NCBI RefSeq assembly: GCF_012843875.1
Contig: NZ_JABAFY010000018.1
Coordinates: 1-46,748, forward strand
DNA from: Desulfovibrio piger
GTDB taxonomy: Bacteria; Desulfobacterota; Desulfovibrionia; Desulfovibrionales; Desulfovibrionaceae
Direction: 5' to 3'
Length of the DNA stretch: 46,748 bases
Each line of letters starts with the position of its first letter. Position 1 is the stretch's first letter. The position numbers and the translations under genes were made by a program. The notes under the pieces are model-generated. The model was not told where the DNA came from. It did not search any database and worked only from the letters and a program-made list of their open reading frames with translations. This document shows, one piece after another, positions 8,906 through 18,900 of the stretch.

Positions 8906-9949
8906 ATGGATTTGATGACTGTATTGGAAAGCCTGGTTACAGACCTCGAAGCTGGTCTTGACCGGGCTTCTTCGTTGGATGAACTGGAAGAACTGCGGGT
9001 GGACTTTCTGGGCCGCAAGGGCAAACTGGCCCAGGCCATGAGCTCCATGGCCAAGCTGCCCCCCGCGGAACGCCCCGCCGCGGGTCAGAAGGCCAACAGC
9101 GTCAAGGAGCGCCTCACCGCCCTGTTCGACGCCCGCAAGACCGCCCTGGAAGCGGCCCGCGAAGCCGAGGCCCTCAAGCGCTTCGACCCCTCCCTGCCCG
9201 GCCGCGCCCCCTGGCGCGGTTCGCTGCACCCCACCACCCTGGTGATGGAAGAGATCTGCGGCATCTTCAGCAAGCTGGGCTTCGACATCGCTTCCGGCCC
9301 GGAAGTGGAAAACGACTTCTACAATTTCGAGTCCCTCAACATGCCGCCGGAACATCCCGCCCGCGACATGCAGGACACCCTCTACATCACCGAGCGCGTG
9401 CTCATGCGCACCCACACCTCTCCCGTGCAGGTGCGTACCATGCTGGGCCGCAAGCCTCCCCTGGCCATCGTGGCTCCCGGCAAGGTCTACCGCCGCGACT
9501 CCGACCTGACCCACACCCCCATGTTCCATCAGGTGGAAGGCCTGGTGGTGGGCCAGAACATCAGCATGGCCCATCTGCGCGGCACCCTCACCGCCTTCGT
9601 GCGCTCCGTGTTCGGCGGCCATACCGAAGTGCGCTTCCGCCCCAGCTTCTTCCCCTTCACGGAACCCTCCGCCGAAGTGGACATCAGCTGTTGCATGTGC
9701 GGCGGCAAGGGCCACATCAACGGCGAACCCTGCCGCGTGTGCAAGACCACCGGCTGGGTGGAGATCCTGGGCTGCGGCATGGTGGACCCCGCCGTGTTCG
9801 CCTCCGTGGGCTACCCCGCCGATGTGAGCGGCTTCGCCTTCGGCCTGGGCGTGGAACGTGTGGCCATGCTCAAGTACGGCATCGGCGACCTGCGCATGTT
9901 CTTCGAGAACGACGTGCGCTTCCTCGGCCAGTTCGGCCTGCACGCCTAG
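8906..9949 (+). CDS. pheS: Phenylalanine--tRNA ligase alpha subunit
   Basis: 347-residue catalytic alpha subunit of the (alpha-beta)2 PheRS. An N-terminal coiled-coil (about 1-90) for tRNA binding is followed by the class II core from about residue 100. Visible are [10 protein letters not shown], the [11 protein letters not shown] motif, the [14 protein letters not shown] motif-2 region, [11 protein letters not shown], and a cysteine cluster CCMCGGKG / CRVCKTTGW seen in the family, then [14 protein letters not shown] near the C-terminus. The start at 8906 is chosen by homology (MDLMTVLE); its SD is weak (GGGA), and an ATG at 8915 is also possible. pheT follows, but with an extra small gene in between. 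Confidence 0.96.
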   Translation: MDLMTVLESLVTDLEAGLDRASSLDELEELRVDFLGRKGKLAQAMSSMAKLPPAERPAAGQKANSVKERLTALFDARKTALEAAREAEALKRFDPSLPGRAPWRGSLHPTTLVMEEICGIFSKLGFDIASGPEVENDFYNFESLNMPPEHPARDMQDTLYITERVLMRTHTSPVQVRTMLGRKPPLAIVAPGKVYRRDSDLTHTPMFHQVEGLVVGQNISMAHLRGTLTAFVRSVFGGHTEVRFRPSFFPFTEPSAEVDISCCMCGGKGHINGEPCRVCKTTGWVEILGCGMVDPAVFASVGYPADVSGFAFGLGVERVAMLKYGIGDLRMFFENDVRFLGQFGLHA

Positions 9950-9959
9950 GGTGGGTCCC

Positions 9960-10343
9960 GTGCCTCTGTCCGTCCGTCTCCGCCGTGCCTGTGTCCCCGT
10001 GCTGCTGGCCCTGCTCTGCGCCGCCGGCAGCGCCGCGCTGGATGCCGGTGATGCCTGGGCCGCCTCGGCCCTGAGCCCCCGCCACAGCGGCCTCGAACCG
10101 CCCGGCGGGCCCAAGCCCATGGAAGGCCTGCCCGCCATGGGCAATGCCGGCAACACCACCGAGCGCGGCATGGGCTATACCGATGCCTACGGCCGCCCGC
10201 TCAAGGACTACGGCCCCGAGGAAGTGAAACCCCGCAAGCGCCCCCGCGGCGGCGCCTACGGCACTTACGGACGCAAACAGAGCCGCCCCCTGCCGGATCC
10301 CGACGCCGACACGCCGGGCAAACCGGCTTGGGACTTCAACTGA
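9960..10343 (+). CDS. Small secreted protein of unknown function between pheS and pheT
   Basis: About 127 residues from a GTG at 9960, with an AGGGTGGG SD-like sequence; an alternative GTG is at 9951. The N-terminus has the three parts of a Sec signal peptide: a basic n-region (SVRLRR), a hydrophobic core (VPVLLALLCAAGSA) and a likely cleavage site near DAWA-A (about residue 33). The mature part is Pro/Gly-rich, probably disordered, with KPRKRPRGG and a C-terminal DTPGKPAWDFN. No domain or catalytic motif is recognised and no cysteine remains after the signal. It starts 10 bases after the pheS stop and ends 41 bases before pheT, so it is cotranscribed with a tRNA synthetase pair to which an exported protein has no obvious relation. 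Codon use matches its neighbours, supporting a real gene. Confidence 0.75.
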   Translation: MPLSVRLRRACVPVLLALLCAAGSAALDAGDAWAASALSPRHSGLEPPGGPKPMEGLPAMGNAGNTTERGMGYTDAYGRPLKDYGPEEVKPRKRPRGGAYGTYGRKQSRPLPDPDADTPGKPAWDFN

Positions 10344-10384
10344 ATCAACTGCTAACCGGCCCTGCGGGGCCAGTGAGATGACAT

Positions 10385-12787
10385 ATGCTGCTTTCTCTTT
10401 CGTGGCTGCGCGAATTCGTCCCGTATGAAGGCACGGCACAGGAGCTGGGCGACCGGCTGACCATGCTGGGCCTGGAACTGGAAGAAATCGTGCGCCCCTA
10501 TGACGCCATCGCCCCCATCGTGGTGGGCCATGTGGTGGAATGCGTCGACCATCCCGAATCCGACCACCTGCACATCTGCAAGGTGGACGCCGGCCAGGGC
10601 GAACTGCTGGACATCGTCTGCGGCGCCCCCAACGTGGCCGCCGGCCAGAAAGTCCCCGTGGCCCTGGTGGGCACCACCATGCCCGGCGGCCTGGTCATCA
10701 AGAAGGCCAAGCTGCGCGGCGCTCCCTCCTTCGGCATGATCTGCTCCGAACGCGAGCTGGGCCTCACCGAAGACCACAGCGGCATCATGGTCCTGCCCGA
10801 CAGCGCCGTGCCCGGCACCCGTCTGGTGGACACCCTGGAGCTGGACCGCGAGGTGCTGGACATCTCCATCACCCCCAACCGCGCCGACTGTCTCTCCGTG
10901 CTGGGCCTGGCCCGCGAGACCGCCCTGGCCTTCAACCTGCCCCTGACCATCCCCGAACTGCCCCTGTGCGAGGACGGCCCGGCCCGCGACCTGCCCAGCG
11001 TGGAAGTCAGCGATCCCGAGCTGTGCAACCTTTACGCCGGCCGCGTCATCGCCGGCGTCAAGATCGCTCCCTCGCCCATGCGCATCCGTCACCGTCTGCA
11101 TGCCGTGGGCGTGCGTCCCATCTCCAACATCGTGGACGTGACCAACTACATCCTCTTCGAATGCGGCCAGCCCCTGCATTCCTTCGACCTGGACAAGCTG
11201 CGCGGCAACCGCATCATCGTCAGCCCCGCCGCCCAGGGCGAGAAGATCGTCACCCTGGACGGCCAGGAACGCACCCTCGATCCCCGTGACCTCTGCATCC
11301 GCGACGCCGAACGCGCCGTGGCCCTGGCCGGTGTCATGGGTGGCCAGGCCACCGAGATCGACGATGCCAGCACCAACGTCTTCCTGGAAAGCGCCGTGTT
11401 CCGTCCCGGCACCATCCGCAAGACCTCGCGCCGTCTGGGCCTGTCGTCCGAATCCTCCTACCGCTTCGAACGCGGCATCGACCACAAGCGCTCCATCTGG
11501 GCCCTGGACCGTGCCTGCGCCATTATGGTGGCCGCTGCCGGCGGCAAGGTCTGTCCCGGCTACCCCCTGGCCGAGCCCAAGCCCTTCGTGCCCGTGCAGA
11601 TCGAGTTCCGTCCCGCCCGCGCCAACGCCCTGCTGGGCGTGGAGCTGAGCCGCGACTTCGACGAGAAGGTGCTCTCCGGCATGGGCTGCGCCATCGAGAA
11701 GACCAGCGACGACAGCTGGCAGGTCACCCAGCCCAGCTGGCGCCCCGACCTGACCCGCGAAGCCGACCTCATCGAAGAAGTGGGCCGTGTGCACGGTCTG
11801 GACACCATCGCCCCCGAACTGCCCGCCTTCCTGCAGGATCTGGGCCGCGCCGGCGAACCCATGTCCACCTTCCAGTTCTGGTCCCGCCTGCGCCACTGGG
11901 GCGCCGGTCTGGGCCTCAACGAAGCCGTCAACTACAGCTTCGTGGGCCACAAGGATCTGGACCTGCTGGGCCTGCCCGCCGAAGGCCGCATCTCCATCAT
12001 GAACCCGCTCTCCGCCGAACAGGATGCCCTGCGCACCGTGCTGGCCCCCGGCCTGCTGCATGACCTGCGCAACAACCTGGCCCAGGGCGCCGCGGGCGTG
12101 CGCCTGTTCGAGCTGGCCAACACCTTCACGGCCGCTCCCAGCGACGATCCCCACGCCACCGGCGCCAGCGAGACCGGCATGCTGGGCGTGCTCCTCTACG
12201 GCCAGCGCCACGACAGCGCCTGGCCGCATGTGGAAGCCGACATGGATTACAGCGACCTCAAGGGCATCGTGGAGCACCTGCTGCACTTCCTCAACCTGTC
12301 CGCCCCCGTGTGCGAACTGGCCGAGAGCCACCCCTACCTGCTGCCCTGCGTGCGCCTGAGCGTGGACGGCACCGAGGTGGGCGTCATGGGCCGCGTGCGT
12401 CCCGAGATGGCCGACAGCTTCCACGCCCGCAAGGACGTCTGGCTGGCCGAGCTCAACCTCGACGTGCTGCGCCGCCTGCATGATGCCGCCCAGGTGCGCT
12501 TCCAGAGCCTGGCCGTCTTCCCGCCGGTGCGCCGCGACATCACCGTGGCCGCCCCTGTGGGCGTGACCGTGGGCGCCATCCTGGACCAGATCATGGGCCA
12601 GAAGCAGCCCCTGCTGGAAGGCGCCGTGCTGGTGGACAGCTTCAGCCCCGAAGGCAGCGACGAACGCAACCTCACCTTCCGCCTGACCTTCCGTCACGCC
12701 GAGCGCACCCTCAAGGATGCGGAAGTGGACAAAGTGCGGGAAAAGGTGGCACAATCCCTGGTGCAGGAGCTGGGAGTACGCATCTAG
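10385..12787 (+). CDS. pheT: Phenylalanine--tRNA ligase beta subunit
   Basis: 800-residue beta subunit, normal length for bacterial PheT. Domains in order: an EMAP-II-like tRNA-binding domain (about 38-150, with DHLHICKVDAG and IVCGAPNV), the B3/B4 editing domain (about 210-390, VGVRPISNIVDVTNY), a B5 domain (about 400-480), the pseudo-catalytic core, and a C-terminal ferredoxin-fold anticodon-binding domain (about 705-800, FPPVRRDITV). It pairs with PheS to charge tRNA-Phe. It begins 41 bases after the small secreted-protein gene. No terminator with a T tract follows; a long GC hairpin at 12856-12894 lies in the next spacer. Confidence 0.97.
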   Translation: MLLSLSWLREFVPYEGTAQELGDRLTMLGLELEEIVRPYDAIAPIVVGHVVECVDHPESDHLHICKVDAGQGELLDIVCGAPNVAAGQKVPVALVGTTMPGGLVIKKAKLRGAPSFGMICSERELGLTEDHSGIMVLPDSAVPGTRLVDTLELDREVLDISITPNRADCLSVLGLARETALAFNLPLTIPELPLCEDGPARDLPSVEVSDPELCNLYAGRVIAGVKIAPSPMRIRHRLHAVGVRPISNIVDVTNYILFECGQPLHSFDLDKLRGNRIIVSPAAQGEKIVTLDGQERTLDPRDLCIRDAERAVALAGVMGGQATEIDDASTNVFLESAVFRPGTIRKTSRRLGLSSESSYRFERGIDHKRSIWALDRACAIMVAAAGGKVCPGYPLAEPKPFVPVQIEFRPARANALLGVELSRDFDEKVLSGMGCAIEKTSDDSWQVTQPSWRPDLTREADLIEEVGRVHGLDTIAPELPAFLQDLGRAGEPMSTFQFWSRLRHWGAGLGLNEAVNYSFVGHKDLDLLGLPAEGRISIMNPLSAEQDALRTVLAPGLLHDLRNNLAQGAAGVRLFELANTFTAAPSDDPHATGASETGMLGVLLYGQRHDSAWPHVEADMDYSDLKGIVEHLLHFLNLSAPVCELAESHPYLLPCVRLSVDGTEVGVMGRVRPEMADSFHARKDVWLAELNLDVLRRLHDAAQVRFQSLAVFPPVRRDITVAAPVGVTVGAILDQIMGQKQPLLEGAVLVDSFSPEGSDERNLTFRLTFRHAERTLKDAEVDKVREKVAQSLVQELGVRI

Positions 12788-12855
12788 CCCCCTGCCCCTT
12801 CCGTACCGGGCGAGCCGTGCCCGCCCCGTGACGGAAGTGCTGCTGATACGGTATT

Positions 12856-12894
12856 CCACGGGCTGCGGCCCCCTTGCGGGGCCGCGGTCCGTGG
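12856..12894 (+). repeat. Long GC hairpin in the pheT-merR spacer
   Basis: Inner stem GCGGCCCC (12865-12872) / GGGGCCGC (12878-12885) with a CTTGC loop, extended by CCACGG (12856-12861) / CCGTGG (12889-12894). There is no U tract, so it may be an mRNA-stabilising or weak termination structure. Confidence 0.55.
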
Positions 12895-12943
12895 CGCTGC
12901 GTGCGGCCCCGGCCCGCGCGGTGAAACCCGCAAGAGAGGGAGC

Positions 12944-13285
12944 ATGTCGGAAAAACTCTACAAGATCGGCCAAGCCGCCGCCCTGCTCAACCTCAATACT
13001 TCCGTGCTGCGTTTCTGGGAAACGGTGTTCCCCCAGCTGACTCCCCGGCGTACGGACTCGGGCCAGCGTTTCTACACCGAAGAGGACATGGCCCTGCTGC
13101 GCCGCATCCAGCAGCTGCTGCACCAGAAGGGCATGACCATAGAAGGCGCGCGCCGCATCCTGGACGGCAGCGCCACCCTGGACGAGGTCCTGCCGGAACG
13201 CGCCGCCAGCAAGCGCGATCCGGCCCTGATGCTGAAGCTGAAAAACGAGCTGACCGAGCTGCGCCGCGTTCTGGCCGGCCGGTGA
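12944..13285 (+). CDS. MerR-family transcriptional regulator
   Basis: 113-residue protein with an N-terminal MerR winged helix-turn-helix (about 5-72: YKIGQAAALLNLNTSVLRFWE then the RRTDSGQRFYTEEDM wing region) and a short C-terminal helix (about 90-113) likely to dimerise. It lacks a long effector-binding domain and the metal-binding cysteines of MerR/CueR types, so the ligand is unknown. The LRFWE variant resembles the short MerR proteins that accompany the pheT/ihfA regions of proteobacteria. The start has a GAGAGGGAG SD. It lies between pheT and rpe in the same direction. Confidence 0.92.
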   Translation: MSEKLYKIGQAAALLNLNTSVLRFWETVFPQLTPRRTDSGQRFYTEEDMALLRRIQQLLHQKGMTIEGARRILDGSATLDEVLPERAASKRDPALMLKLKNELTELRRVLAGR

Positions 13286-13357
13286 TCCCCTGTCCTGCCG
13301 CTCCGGCAGTACGCCGCGGCGGTCCTGCACGACAGGCAGCGCACCACAGGATGCCGC

Positions 13358-14089
13358 ATGATCCTTTCTCCTTCCCTGCTCTCCGCCGATTTCTCCCGTC
13401 TGGCCGACGAGCTCGCCGCCCTTGAGGCCGCGGGCATCTCCTGGCTGCACCTGGACATCATGGACGGGGCCTTCGTGCCCAATATCACCTTTGGCCAGCC
13501 CGTCATCAAAAGCCTGCGCAAACGCAGCAGCAAACTTTTCTTCGACGTGCACCTCATGATCGAGGAGCCCGCCCGCTATCTGGAATCCTTCCGTGATGCC
13601 GGGGCCGACATGCTGGTCATCCATGCCGAGGCCGACCGCCACCCCCAGCGCACCCTCAGCGAGATCCGCCGCCTGGGCATGAAAGCCGGTCTGGCCTTCA
13701 ACCCCGGTACGGACATCGCCTCCCTGCGCTGGCTGGCCCCCGATCTGGACATGGTGCTGGTCATGAGCGTGAACCCCGGCTTCTCCGGCCAGAAGTTCAT
13801 CCCCCAGAGCTTCGACAAGATCCGCGCCACCCGCGCCATGCTCAACGCCGCCGGTGCCGGGGACGTGCTCATCCAGGTGGACGGCGGAGCCTGCCCCGAG
13901 AACACCGCACAGCTGGTGGCCGCCGGTGCCGACGTGCTGGTCTCGGGCTCGGCCTTCTTCGGCCATCCGCCCTATGACCAGTGCCATCAGAAATTCCAGG
14001 CCGCCGCCCAGGCTGCGGCCGATAATGCCCACAATGCCCGTTGCGCTGCGGCCGCCCTGTGGCAGCCCGGCCGCGCCCTGAAAAAATAA
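13358..14089 (+). CDS. rpe: Ribulose-phosphate 3-epimerase
   Basis: 243-residue TIM-barrel epimerase interconverting D-ribulose 5-phosphate and D-xylulose 5-phosphate. Conserved segments are LSADFSRL (N-terminal), [16 protein letters not shown] (catalytic Asp and metal histidine), [23 protein letters not shown] and the second catalytic region [12 protein letters not shown]. It is about 20 residues longer than the family norm because of an Ala-rich C-terminal tail ending in GRALKK. It lies 19 bases upstream of transketolase, making a pentose-phosphate pair that supplies and consumes xylulose 5-phosphate. Confidence 0.96.
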   Translation: MILSPSLLSADFSRLADELAALEAAGISWLHLDIMDGAFVPNITFGQPVIKSLRKRSSKLFFDVHLMIEEPARYLESFRDAGADMLVIHAEADRHPQRTLSEIRRLGMKAGLAFNPGTDIASLRWLAPDLDMVLVMSVNPGFSGQKFIPQSFDKIRATRAMLNAAGAGDVLIQVDGGACPENTAQLVAAGADVLVSGSAFFGHPPYDQCHQKFQAAAQAAADNAHNARCAAAALWQPGRALKK

Positions 14090-14108
14090 CTCAACAAAGG
14101 ACCGCATC

Positions 14109-16103
14109 ATGCCTACCCGCAGACAGTGTGCCAACGCCATCCGCGCCCTTGCCATCGACGCCATCGAGAAGTCCCGTTCCGGTCATCCCGGCGCCCCCCT
14201 GGGCATGGCCGACATGGCCGAAGCCCTCTGGCGCCACGGCTTCAAACACAATCCCGCCAATCCCGGCTGGATGGATCGTGACCGCTTCGTGCTGTCCAAC
14301 GGTCACGCCTCCATGCTGCTCTATGCCGTGCTGCACCTCACCGGCTACGACCTGAGCATGGACGACATCCGCAACTTCCGCCAGCTGGGCTCCCGCACCC
14401 CCGGCCATCCCGAATGCGACGTGACCCCCGGCGTGGAAATGACCACCGGTCCCCTGGGTCAGGGCATCTCGTCCGCCGTGGGCATGGCCCTGGCCGAAAA
14501 GATGCTGGCCACCCGCTTCAACACCCCCGAGCACACGGTCATCGACCACCACACCTACGTGTTCCTCGGTGACGGCTGCCTCATGGAAGGCGTGTCCCAC
14601 GAAGCCTGTTCCCTGGCCGGCGTGTGGGGCCTGGGCAAGCTCATCGCCCTGTACGACTCCAACGGCATCTCCATCGACGGCAAGATCGACGGCTGGTTCA
14701 CCGAAGACGTGGCCGCCCGCTACAAAGCCTACGGCTGGCAGGTCATCGGTCCCGTGGACGGCCATGACGCCGAGGCCCTGGACGCCGCCCTGGCCGAAGC
14801 CCGCGCCGACGCCGAGCATCCCAGCCTCATCATCTGCAAGACCCACATCGGTTTCGGTTCCTCCAAGGCCGACTCCGCCTCCTGCCACGGCTCGCCCCTG
14901 GGCGTGGACGTGGCCGCCGCCACCTGTGCCGCTCTGGAATGGCATCAGCCCGCTTTCTCCGTGCCGGACGACATCGCCGCCGCCTGGGACGCCCGTGAAG
15001 CCGGCAAGAAGGCCGAAGCCGAATGGCAGGCCCGTTTCGACGCCTACCGCGCCGCCTGTCCCGAGCTGGCCGCCGAACTGGAACGCCGCATGAAGGGCGA
15101 CCTGCCCGCTGACTGGGCCGACATCGCCGCCGCCATGGTCAAGAAGGCCGTGGAAGCCGGTGAGAGCATCGCCACCCGCGTGGCCTCCAAGAAGGCCCTG
15201 GAAGAACTGGTGGGCAACCTGCCCGAGATGCTGGGCGGTTCCGCCGACCTGACCGGTTCCGTGGGCACCAAGACCAGCCATTCCGTGAACTTCGATCCCG
15301 CCACCTGCACCGGCAACTATCTGGCCTACGGTGTGCGAGAGTTCGGCATGAGCGCCATCATGAACGGTCTGGCCCTGCACGGCGGCTTCATCCCCTACGC
15401 CGGCACCTTCATGGTCTTCTCCGATTACGCCAAGAACGCCCTGCGTCTGGCGGCCCTCATGGGCACCCGTGCGGTCTGGGTCTTCACCCACGACTCCATC
15501 GGTGTGGGCGAGGACGGCCCCACCCACCAGCCCATCGAACAGGTGCCCGGTCTGCGCCTCATGCCCGGTCTGGATGTCTGGCGTCCCTGCGATACCGTGG
15601 AGACCGCCGTTGCCTGGCAGTGCGCCCTGGAGAACGCCCACCGTCCCACCTGCCTCTCGCTCTCGCGCCAGAACCTGCCCTTCGTCAGCCGCGACGAGGC
15701 CCAGGTGCAGGCCATCGCCCGCGGCGGCTACGTGCTGCGTGACTGCGACGGCACCCCCGAGCTCATCCTCATGGTCACCGGCTCCGAAGTGGGCATCACC
15801 CTTGAGGCCGCCGAGGCCCTGACCGCCGAAGGCCGCAAGGTGCGCGTGGTCTCCATGCCCTGCTGCGAGCGCTTCGACGCCCAGGATGCCGCCTATCGCG
15901 AAAGCGTGCTGCCCGCCGCCGTGCGCGCCCGCGTGGCCGTGGAAGCCGCTGCCGCCGATTACTGGCGCAAGTATGTGGGCCTGGACGGCGCCGTGCTCGG
16001 CATGACCACCTTCGGTGCTTCCGGCCCGGGCAAGGCCCTGGCCGAACACTTCGGCTTCACCTCCGCCCACCTGGCCGACATGGCCCGCCAGCTGCTGGGC
16101 TAA
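14109..16103 (+). CDS. tkt: Transketolase
   Basis: 664-residue full-length TPP enzyme that transfers two-carbon ketol units in the non-oxidative pentose phosphate pathway. It has the TPP-binding [18 protein letters not shown] motif near residue 155-172, substrate-binding histidines in [11 protein letters not shown] (about 19-29) and [13 protein letters not shown], the pyrimidine-domain segment [15 protein letters not shown] near residue 465, and a C-terminal transketolase domain (about 540-664). The start at 14109 follows an AAAGGA SD and is 19 bases after rpe. A strong terminator (16175-16222) follows. Confidence 0.97.
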   Translation: MPTRRQCANAIRALAIDAIEKSRSGHPGAPLGMADMAEALWRHGFKHNPANPGWMDRDRFVLSNGHASMLLYAVLHLTGYDLSMDDIRNFRQLGSRTPGHPECDVTPGVEMTTGPLGQGISSAVGMALAEKMLATRFNTPEHTVIDHHTYVFLGDGCLMEGVSHEACSLAGVWGLGKLIALYDSNGISIDGKIDGWFTEDVAARYKAYGWQVIGPVDGHDAEALDAALAEARADAEHPSLIICKTHIGFGSSKADSASCHGSPLGVDVAAATCAALEWHQPAFSVPDDIAAAWDAREAGKKAEAEWQARFDAYRAACPELAAELERRMKGDLPADWADIAAAMVKKAVEAGESIATRVASKKALEELVGNLPEMLGGSADLTGSVGTKTSHSVNFDPATCTGNYLAYGVREFGMSAIMNGLALHGGFIPYAGTFMVFSDYAKNALRLAALMGTRAVWVFTHDSIGVGEDGPTHQPIEQVPGLRLMPGLDVWRPCDTVETAVAWQCALENAHRPTCLSLSRQNLPFVSRDEAQVQAIARGGYVLRDCDGTPELILMVTGSEVGITLEAAEALTAEGRKVRVVSMPCCERFDAQDAAYRESVLPAAVRARVAVEAAAADYWRKYVGLDGAVLGMTTFGASGPGKALAEHFGFTSAHLADMARQLLG

Positions 16104-16563
16104 CGCGGGACTGACATGAGCTGCTGCGGAGAGAGGCCTGTGCTTTAGGGCCCCTCCCCCAAACGCGTGAAACCAAGGCCCGGGATCGCGGGATGGCATA
16201 TCCCCAGGTCCCGGGCCTTTTTGCGTCCTGCCCAAAGAGGACAAATTCCATGCTGGCGGGCGTGGACGGGATCGGGCCGCAGCCATGTCCCTGCCGCCAA
16301 GAGCGGGACGAACAGGACATTGCTGGCCGTACCCTACAGAGATGCCGGGCCGTATCCCCTGACGGGCCCGACATACAGAACAAACAGCCATCCTCCCGTC
16401 CGGAGGCGGGACAGCGGTTGCCGGATATTCCGCTACCGGCATTCCCTTTGACCTTTGGGGCCGGGCTGGACTTTCCTCTTCGGGGAACATATCTTTTTGA
16501 CAAACCGGACGCCGTGCCCCGGCCCTTCCCGGTGATCCCTTCCCTGACAAAAAGGAGGCAGAC
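16104..16563. other. Spacer between tkt and pgk
   Basis: Apart from the tkt terminator at 16175-16222 the remaining roughly 340 bases up to the pgk SD hold no convincing gene. Short open frames here have no SD and no recognisable product. The pgk promoter must lie here but no clear -35/-10 pair with good spacing was found. Confidence 0.5.
16175..16222 (+). terminator. Terminator after tkt
   Basis: An 11-bp stem AAGGCCCGGGA (16175-16185) / TCCCGGGCCTT (16209-16219), with an inner GGGAT/ATCCC hairpin in its loop, runs into TTTTT. It closes the rpe-tkt transcript. Confidence 0.87.
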
Positions 16564-17736
16564 ATGCCCATCAGACTGTTGCAGGACATGGAGTGCAGCG
16601 GCAAGACCGTTGTCATCCGCCAGGATCTCAACGTGCCCATGAAGGATGGCCGCATCACCAACGACAAACGTATCCGTGCGGCCCTGCCCGGCATCCGCAT
16701 GGCGCTGGACAAGGGCGCGGGCGTGGTCCTGCTCTCGCATCTGGGCCGTCCCACCGAAGGCGTGGTGGAAGAAAAATTCTCCCTGGCGCCGGTGGCTGCC
16801 CACCTTTCCGGCCTGCTGGGCCGTCCCGTGAAGCTGGCCGCCGACTTCGACGCCGCCAAGGCCGCTCCCGGTGAAGTGGTGCTGCTGGAGAACATCCGCT
16901 TCTTCAAGGGCGAAAAGAAGAACGATCCCGAACTGGCCGCCAAACTGGCCGCTCTGGGCGACATCTATGTCATGGACGCCTTCGGGGCCGCCCACCGCGC
17001 CCATTCCTCCACCGAAGGGGCCGTGCGCGCCGCCAAGGTGGCCTGCGCCGGGCCGCTCATGGCCGCCGAACTGGACGCCTTCGCCAAGGTGCTGGATGCT
17101 CCCGCCCGTCCGCTGATGGCCATCATCGGCGGTTCCAAGGTCTCCACCAAGCTGGGCCTGCTGGACAACCTGCTGGGCAAGGTGGATACCCTCATCGTGG
17201 GCGGCGGCATCGCCAACACCTTCCTGGCCGCTGCCGGTTACAGCGTGGGCACCTCTCTGTATGAGCCCGAGCTGGTGGACGATGCCAAGAATGTCATGGC
17301 CAAGGCCAAGGAACTGGGCAAGACCCTGCCCCTGCCCGTGGACGTGGTCACGGCCAGGGAACTGGCCCCCGGCCAGACCGCCACGGTCTGCGACGTGGAC
17401 AAGGTGCCCGCTGACGAGATGATCCTGGACGTGGGTCCCAAGACCGTGGAACTGTACGCCGGTCTGTTGCAGAAGGCTGCCACCGTGGTCTGGAACGGCC
17501 CCGTGGGCGCCTTTGAGACCGATCCCTTCGGCGCGGGCACCAAGGCCCTGGCCGAAGCCCTGGCGGCTTCCCCCGCCTTCGTGGTGGTGGGCGGCGGCGA
17601 CTCCGTGGCCGCTGTGGAAAGCTACGGCCTGGCCGACAAGATGGGCTACATCTCCACCGGCGGCGGCGCCTCCCTGGAGCTGCTGGAAGGCAAACTGCTG
17701 CCCTCCGTGGCCGCCCTGCAGGATCGCGGCGAATAA
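16564..17736 (+). CDS. pgk: Phosphoglycerate kinase
   Basis: 390-residue glycolytic kinase that transfers phosphate between 1,3-bisphosphoglycerate and ADP. Landmarks are RQDLNVPM (N-terminal), LLSHLGRPTEG substrate-binding motif, ENIRFFKGEKKNDPELAAKLA, IIGGSKVSTKLGLL, and GGGDSVAAVESYGL with the C-terminal STGGGASLELLEGK nucleotide-domain motif. Length is normal. The start has an AAGGAGG SD 6 bases upstream. It is flanked by terminators, so it is monocistronic, next to the pentose-phosphate genes. Confidence 0.97.
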   Translation: MPIRLLQDMECSGKTVVIRQDLNVPMKDGRITNDKRIRAALPGIRMALDKGAGVVLLSHLGRPTEGVVEEKFSLAPVAAHLSGLLGRPVKLAADFDAAKAAPGEVVLLENIRFFKGEKKNDPELAAKLAALGDIYVMDAFGAAHRAHSSTEGAVRAAKVACAGPLMAAELDAFAKVLDAPARPLMAIIGGSKVSTKLGLLDNLLGKVDTLIVGGGIANTFLAAAGYSVGTSLYEPELVDDAKNVMAKAKELGKTLPLPVDVVTARELAPGQTATVCDVDKVPADEMILDVGPKTVELYAGLLQKAATVVWNGPVGAFETDPFGAGTKALAEALAASPAFVVVGGGDSVAAVESYGLADKMGYISTGGGASLELLEGKLLPSVAALQDRGE

Positions 17737-17747
17737 CTGACGCTCTT

Positions 17748-17780
17748 CCCGGAGGGGCCCGTCCCCTCCGGGATTTTTTT
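17748..17780 (+). terminator. Terminator after pgk
   Basis: Perfect 10-bp stem CCCGGAGGGG (17748-17757) / CCCCTCCGGG (17763-17772) with a 5-nt loop, then A and seven T. Confidence 0.92.
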
Positions 17781-18093
17781 GTCTCCGGCCCGGGACTCGG
17801 GCGCTGACCAGTCCGCGAGTCCGGCGAGTCCGGCCCGCAGAACGCCACAGGGCTGTTGCCCTGCCGCCTCTCCCCCGGCAAGTTTCCCTGCCCTGGAATG
17901 GTGAGGGAAAGCTTTCCCGGCCTGTTCTTTCTCTGCCCTGAACGAGTTTTTTTCGTCTTCCGGCCCCGTCAATGCCTCCGGCACGTTGCGCGGACGGCCC
18001 GGCTGGGGTATCATCGCGCTGCGTCCGGCAGGGGGAGCCCCTTTGCCGTACCACCGTCCGCGGGCCCCGGGCCCGCCCCCTCTTTTGTCTTTT
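17781..18093. other. Spacer between pgk and a methyltransferase gene
   Basis: About 310 bases without a supportable gene. It includes the 14-bp palindrome GGGAAAGCTTTCCC at 17905-17918, which is too short and isolated to assign. Confidence 0.45.
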
Positions 18094-18879
18094 ATGGAGG
18101 AAAATGTGCGGCGTTTTTATCAGGAAAGCTGGCAGGGAATCCCGTTTACGTCATTCTCGCACATTTCTTTTTTCCATCTGGCGGAACCCAAGTTTTACGC
18201 CACCTTCTATGAAGAGCTGTTCCGGCGCTTCAAGGACTGGGACGATCTGCCCGCCGTCTGGCGGCAGAACAAGCGCAAGGACGCCCAGTGGCTGGCCGCC
18301 CGCCTGCGCGAACAGGCCGCCCTGCGTCCTGAAGGTTCCGGCCCGCTGCGTGTGCTCTCCATCGGCAGCGGCGTAGGCTATATGGAACATTGTCTGGTGG
18401 AGGAGATGTCGGCCGACGAGCTGGAGCTGCACGTCAACGAGCCCAGCACCGTCAGCATGCGCTGGCTGCGCCGTCATGTGCCCAACGAGCGCATGTATAT
18501 CGGCATGCCCCCGGCCTGCCTGCCGCCGGACGTCTTTTATGACGTCATCTATCTTTCGGCCGTGGACTACAGCATCCCCACCCGCGAGCTCCAGCACCTG
18601 CTGGGCGAATTGCGGGCACAGCTCGTGCCCGGCGGCCAGCTCATCTGCCTTTCGGCCTCGCTGCTGCAGGAAGACAGCTTCATCGGCAGTTTCGTCAACG
18701 CCCTCAAGATCGTCATCCGCGGCTTCCTGCACTTCCTGGGCATCCGCCGCCAGCAGTTCTGGGGCTGGCGCCGTACCCGCGACGAATACCGCGAGCTGCT
18801 GCGCAAGGCGGATTTCCGTCATCTGGAAGACGGCTGGCTGGAAGACGGTTTCGAGACCTACTGGATACGCGGCTGTTAG
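18094..18879 (+). CDS. Class I SAM-dependent methyltransferase, substrate unknown
   Basis: 261-residue soluble protein with a Rossmann SAM-binding motif LRVLSIGSGVGYMEHCL at about residues 84-100, an acidic strand-2 equivalent (ELELHVNEP) and the strand-4 region FYDVIYLSAVDYSIP followed by LLGELRAQLVPGGQLICL, typical of class I methyltransferases. The N-terminal 80 residues (aromatic-rich, FYQESWQG) are not recognised and may bind substrate. The C-terminal part carries a hydrophobic-basic helix (VNALKIVIRGFLHFLGIRR) that could associate with membrane. The start is uncertain: ATG 18094 lacks an SD, whereas GTG 18106 has GGAGG 5 bases upstream. No neighbour suggests a substrate. It ends before a terminator at 18907-18940. 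Confidence 0.82.
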   Translation: MEENVRRFYQESWQGIPFTSFSHISFFHLAEPKFYATFYEELFRRFKDWDDLPAVWRQNKRKDAQWLAARLREQAALRPEGSGPLRVLSIGSGVGYMEHCLVEEMSADELELHVNEPSTVSMRWLRRHVPNERMYIGMPPACLPPDVFYDVIYLSAVDYSIPTRELQHLLGELRAQLVPGGQLICLSASLLQEDSFIGSFVNALKIVIRGFLHFLGIRRQQFWGWRRTRDEYRELLRKADFRHLEDGWLEDGFETYWIRGC

Positions 18880-18900
18880 CCCGGCCCGAAGATATCCCTG

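Noticed and set aside
10352..14164. Very long minus-strand open frame of about 1,270 codons opposite pheT, merR and rpe
   Set aside because: It is antisense to recognised genes and gives a His/Gly/Ala/Gln-rich product without domains or SD. GC-rich codon bias makes the complementary strand free of stops.
14091..16964. Long minus-strand open frame opposite tkt and the start of pgk
   Set aside because: Same codon-bias artefact: low-complexity composition and no conserved motif, with confident genes on the plus strand.
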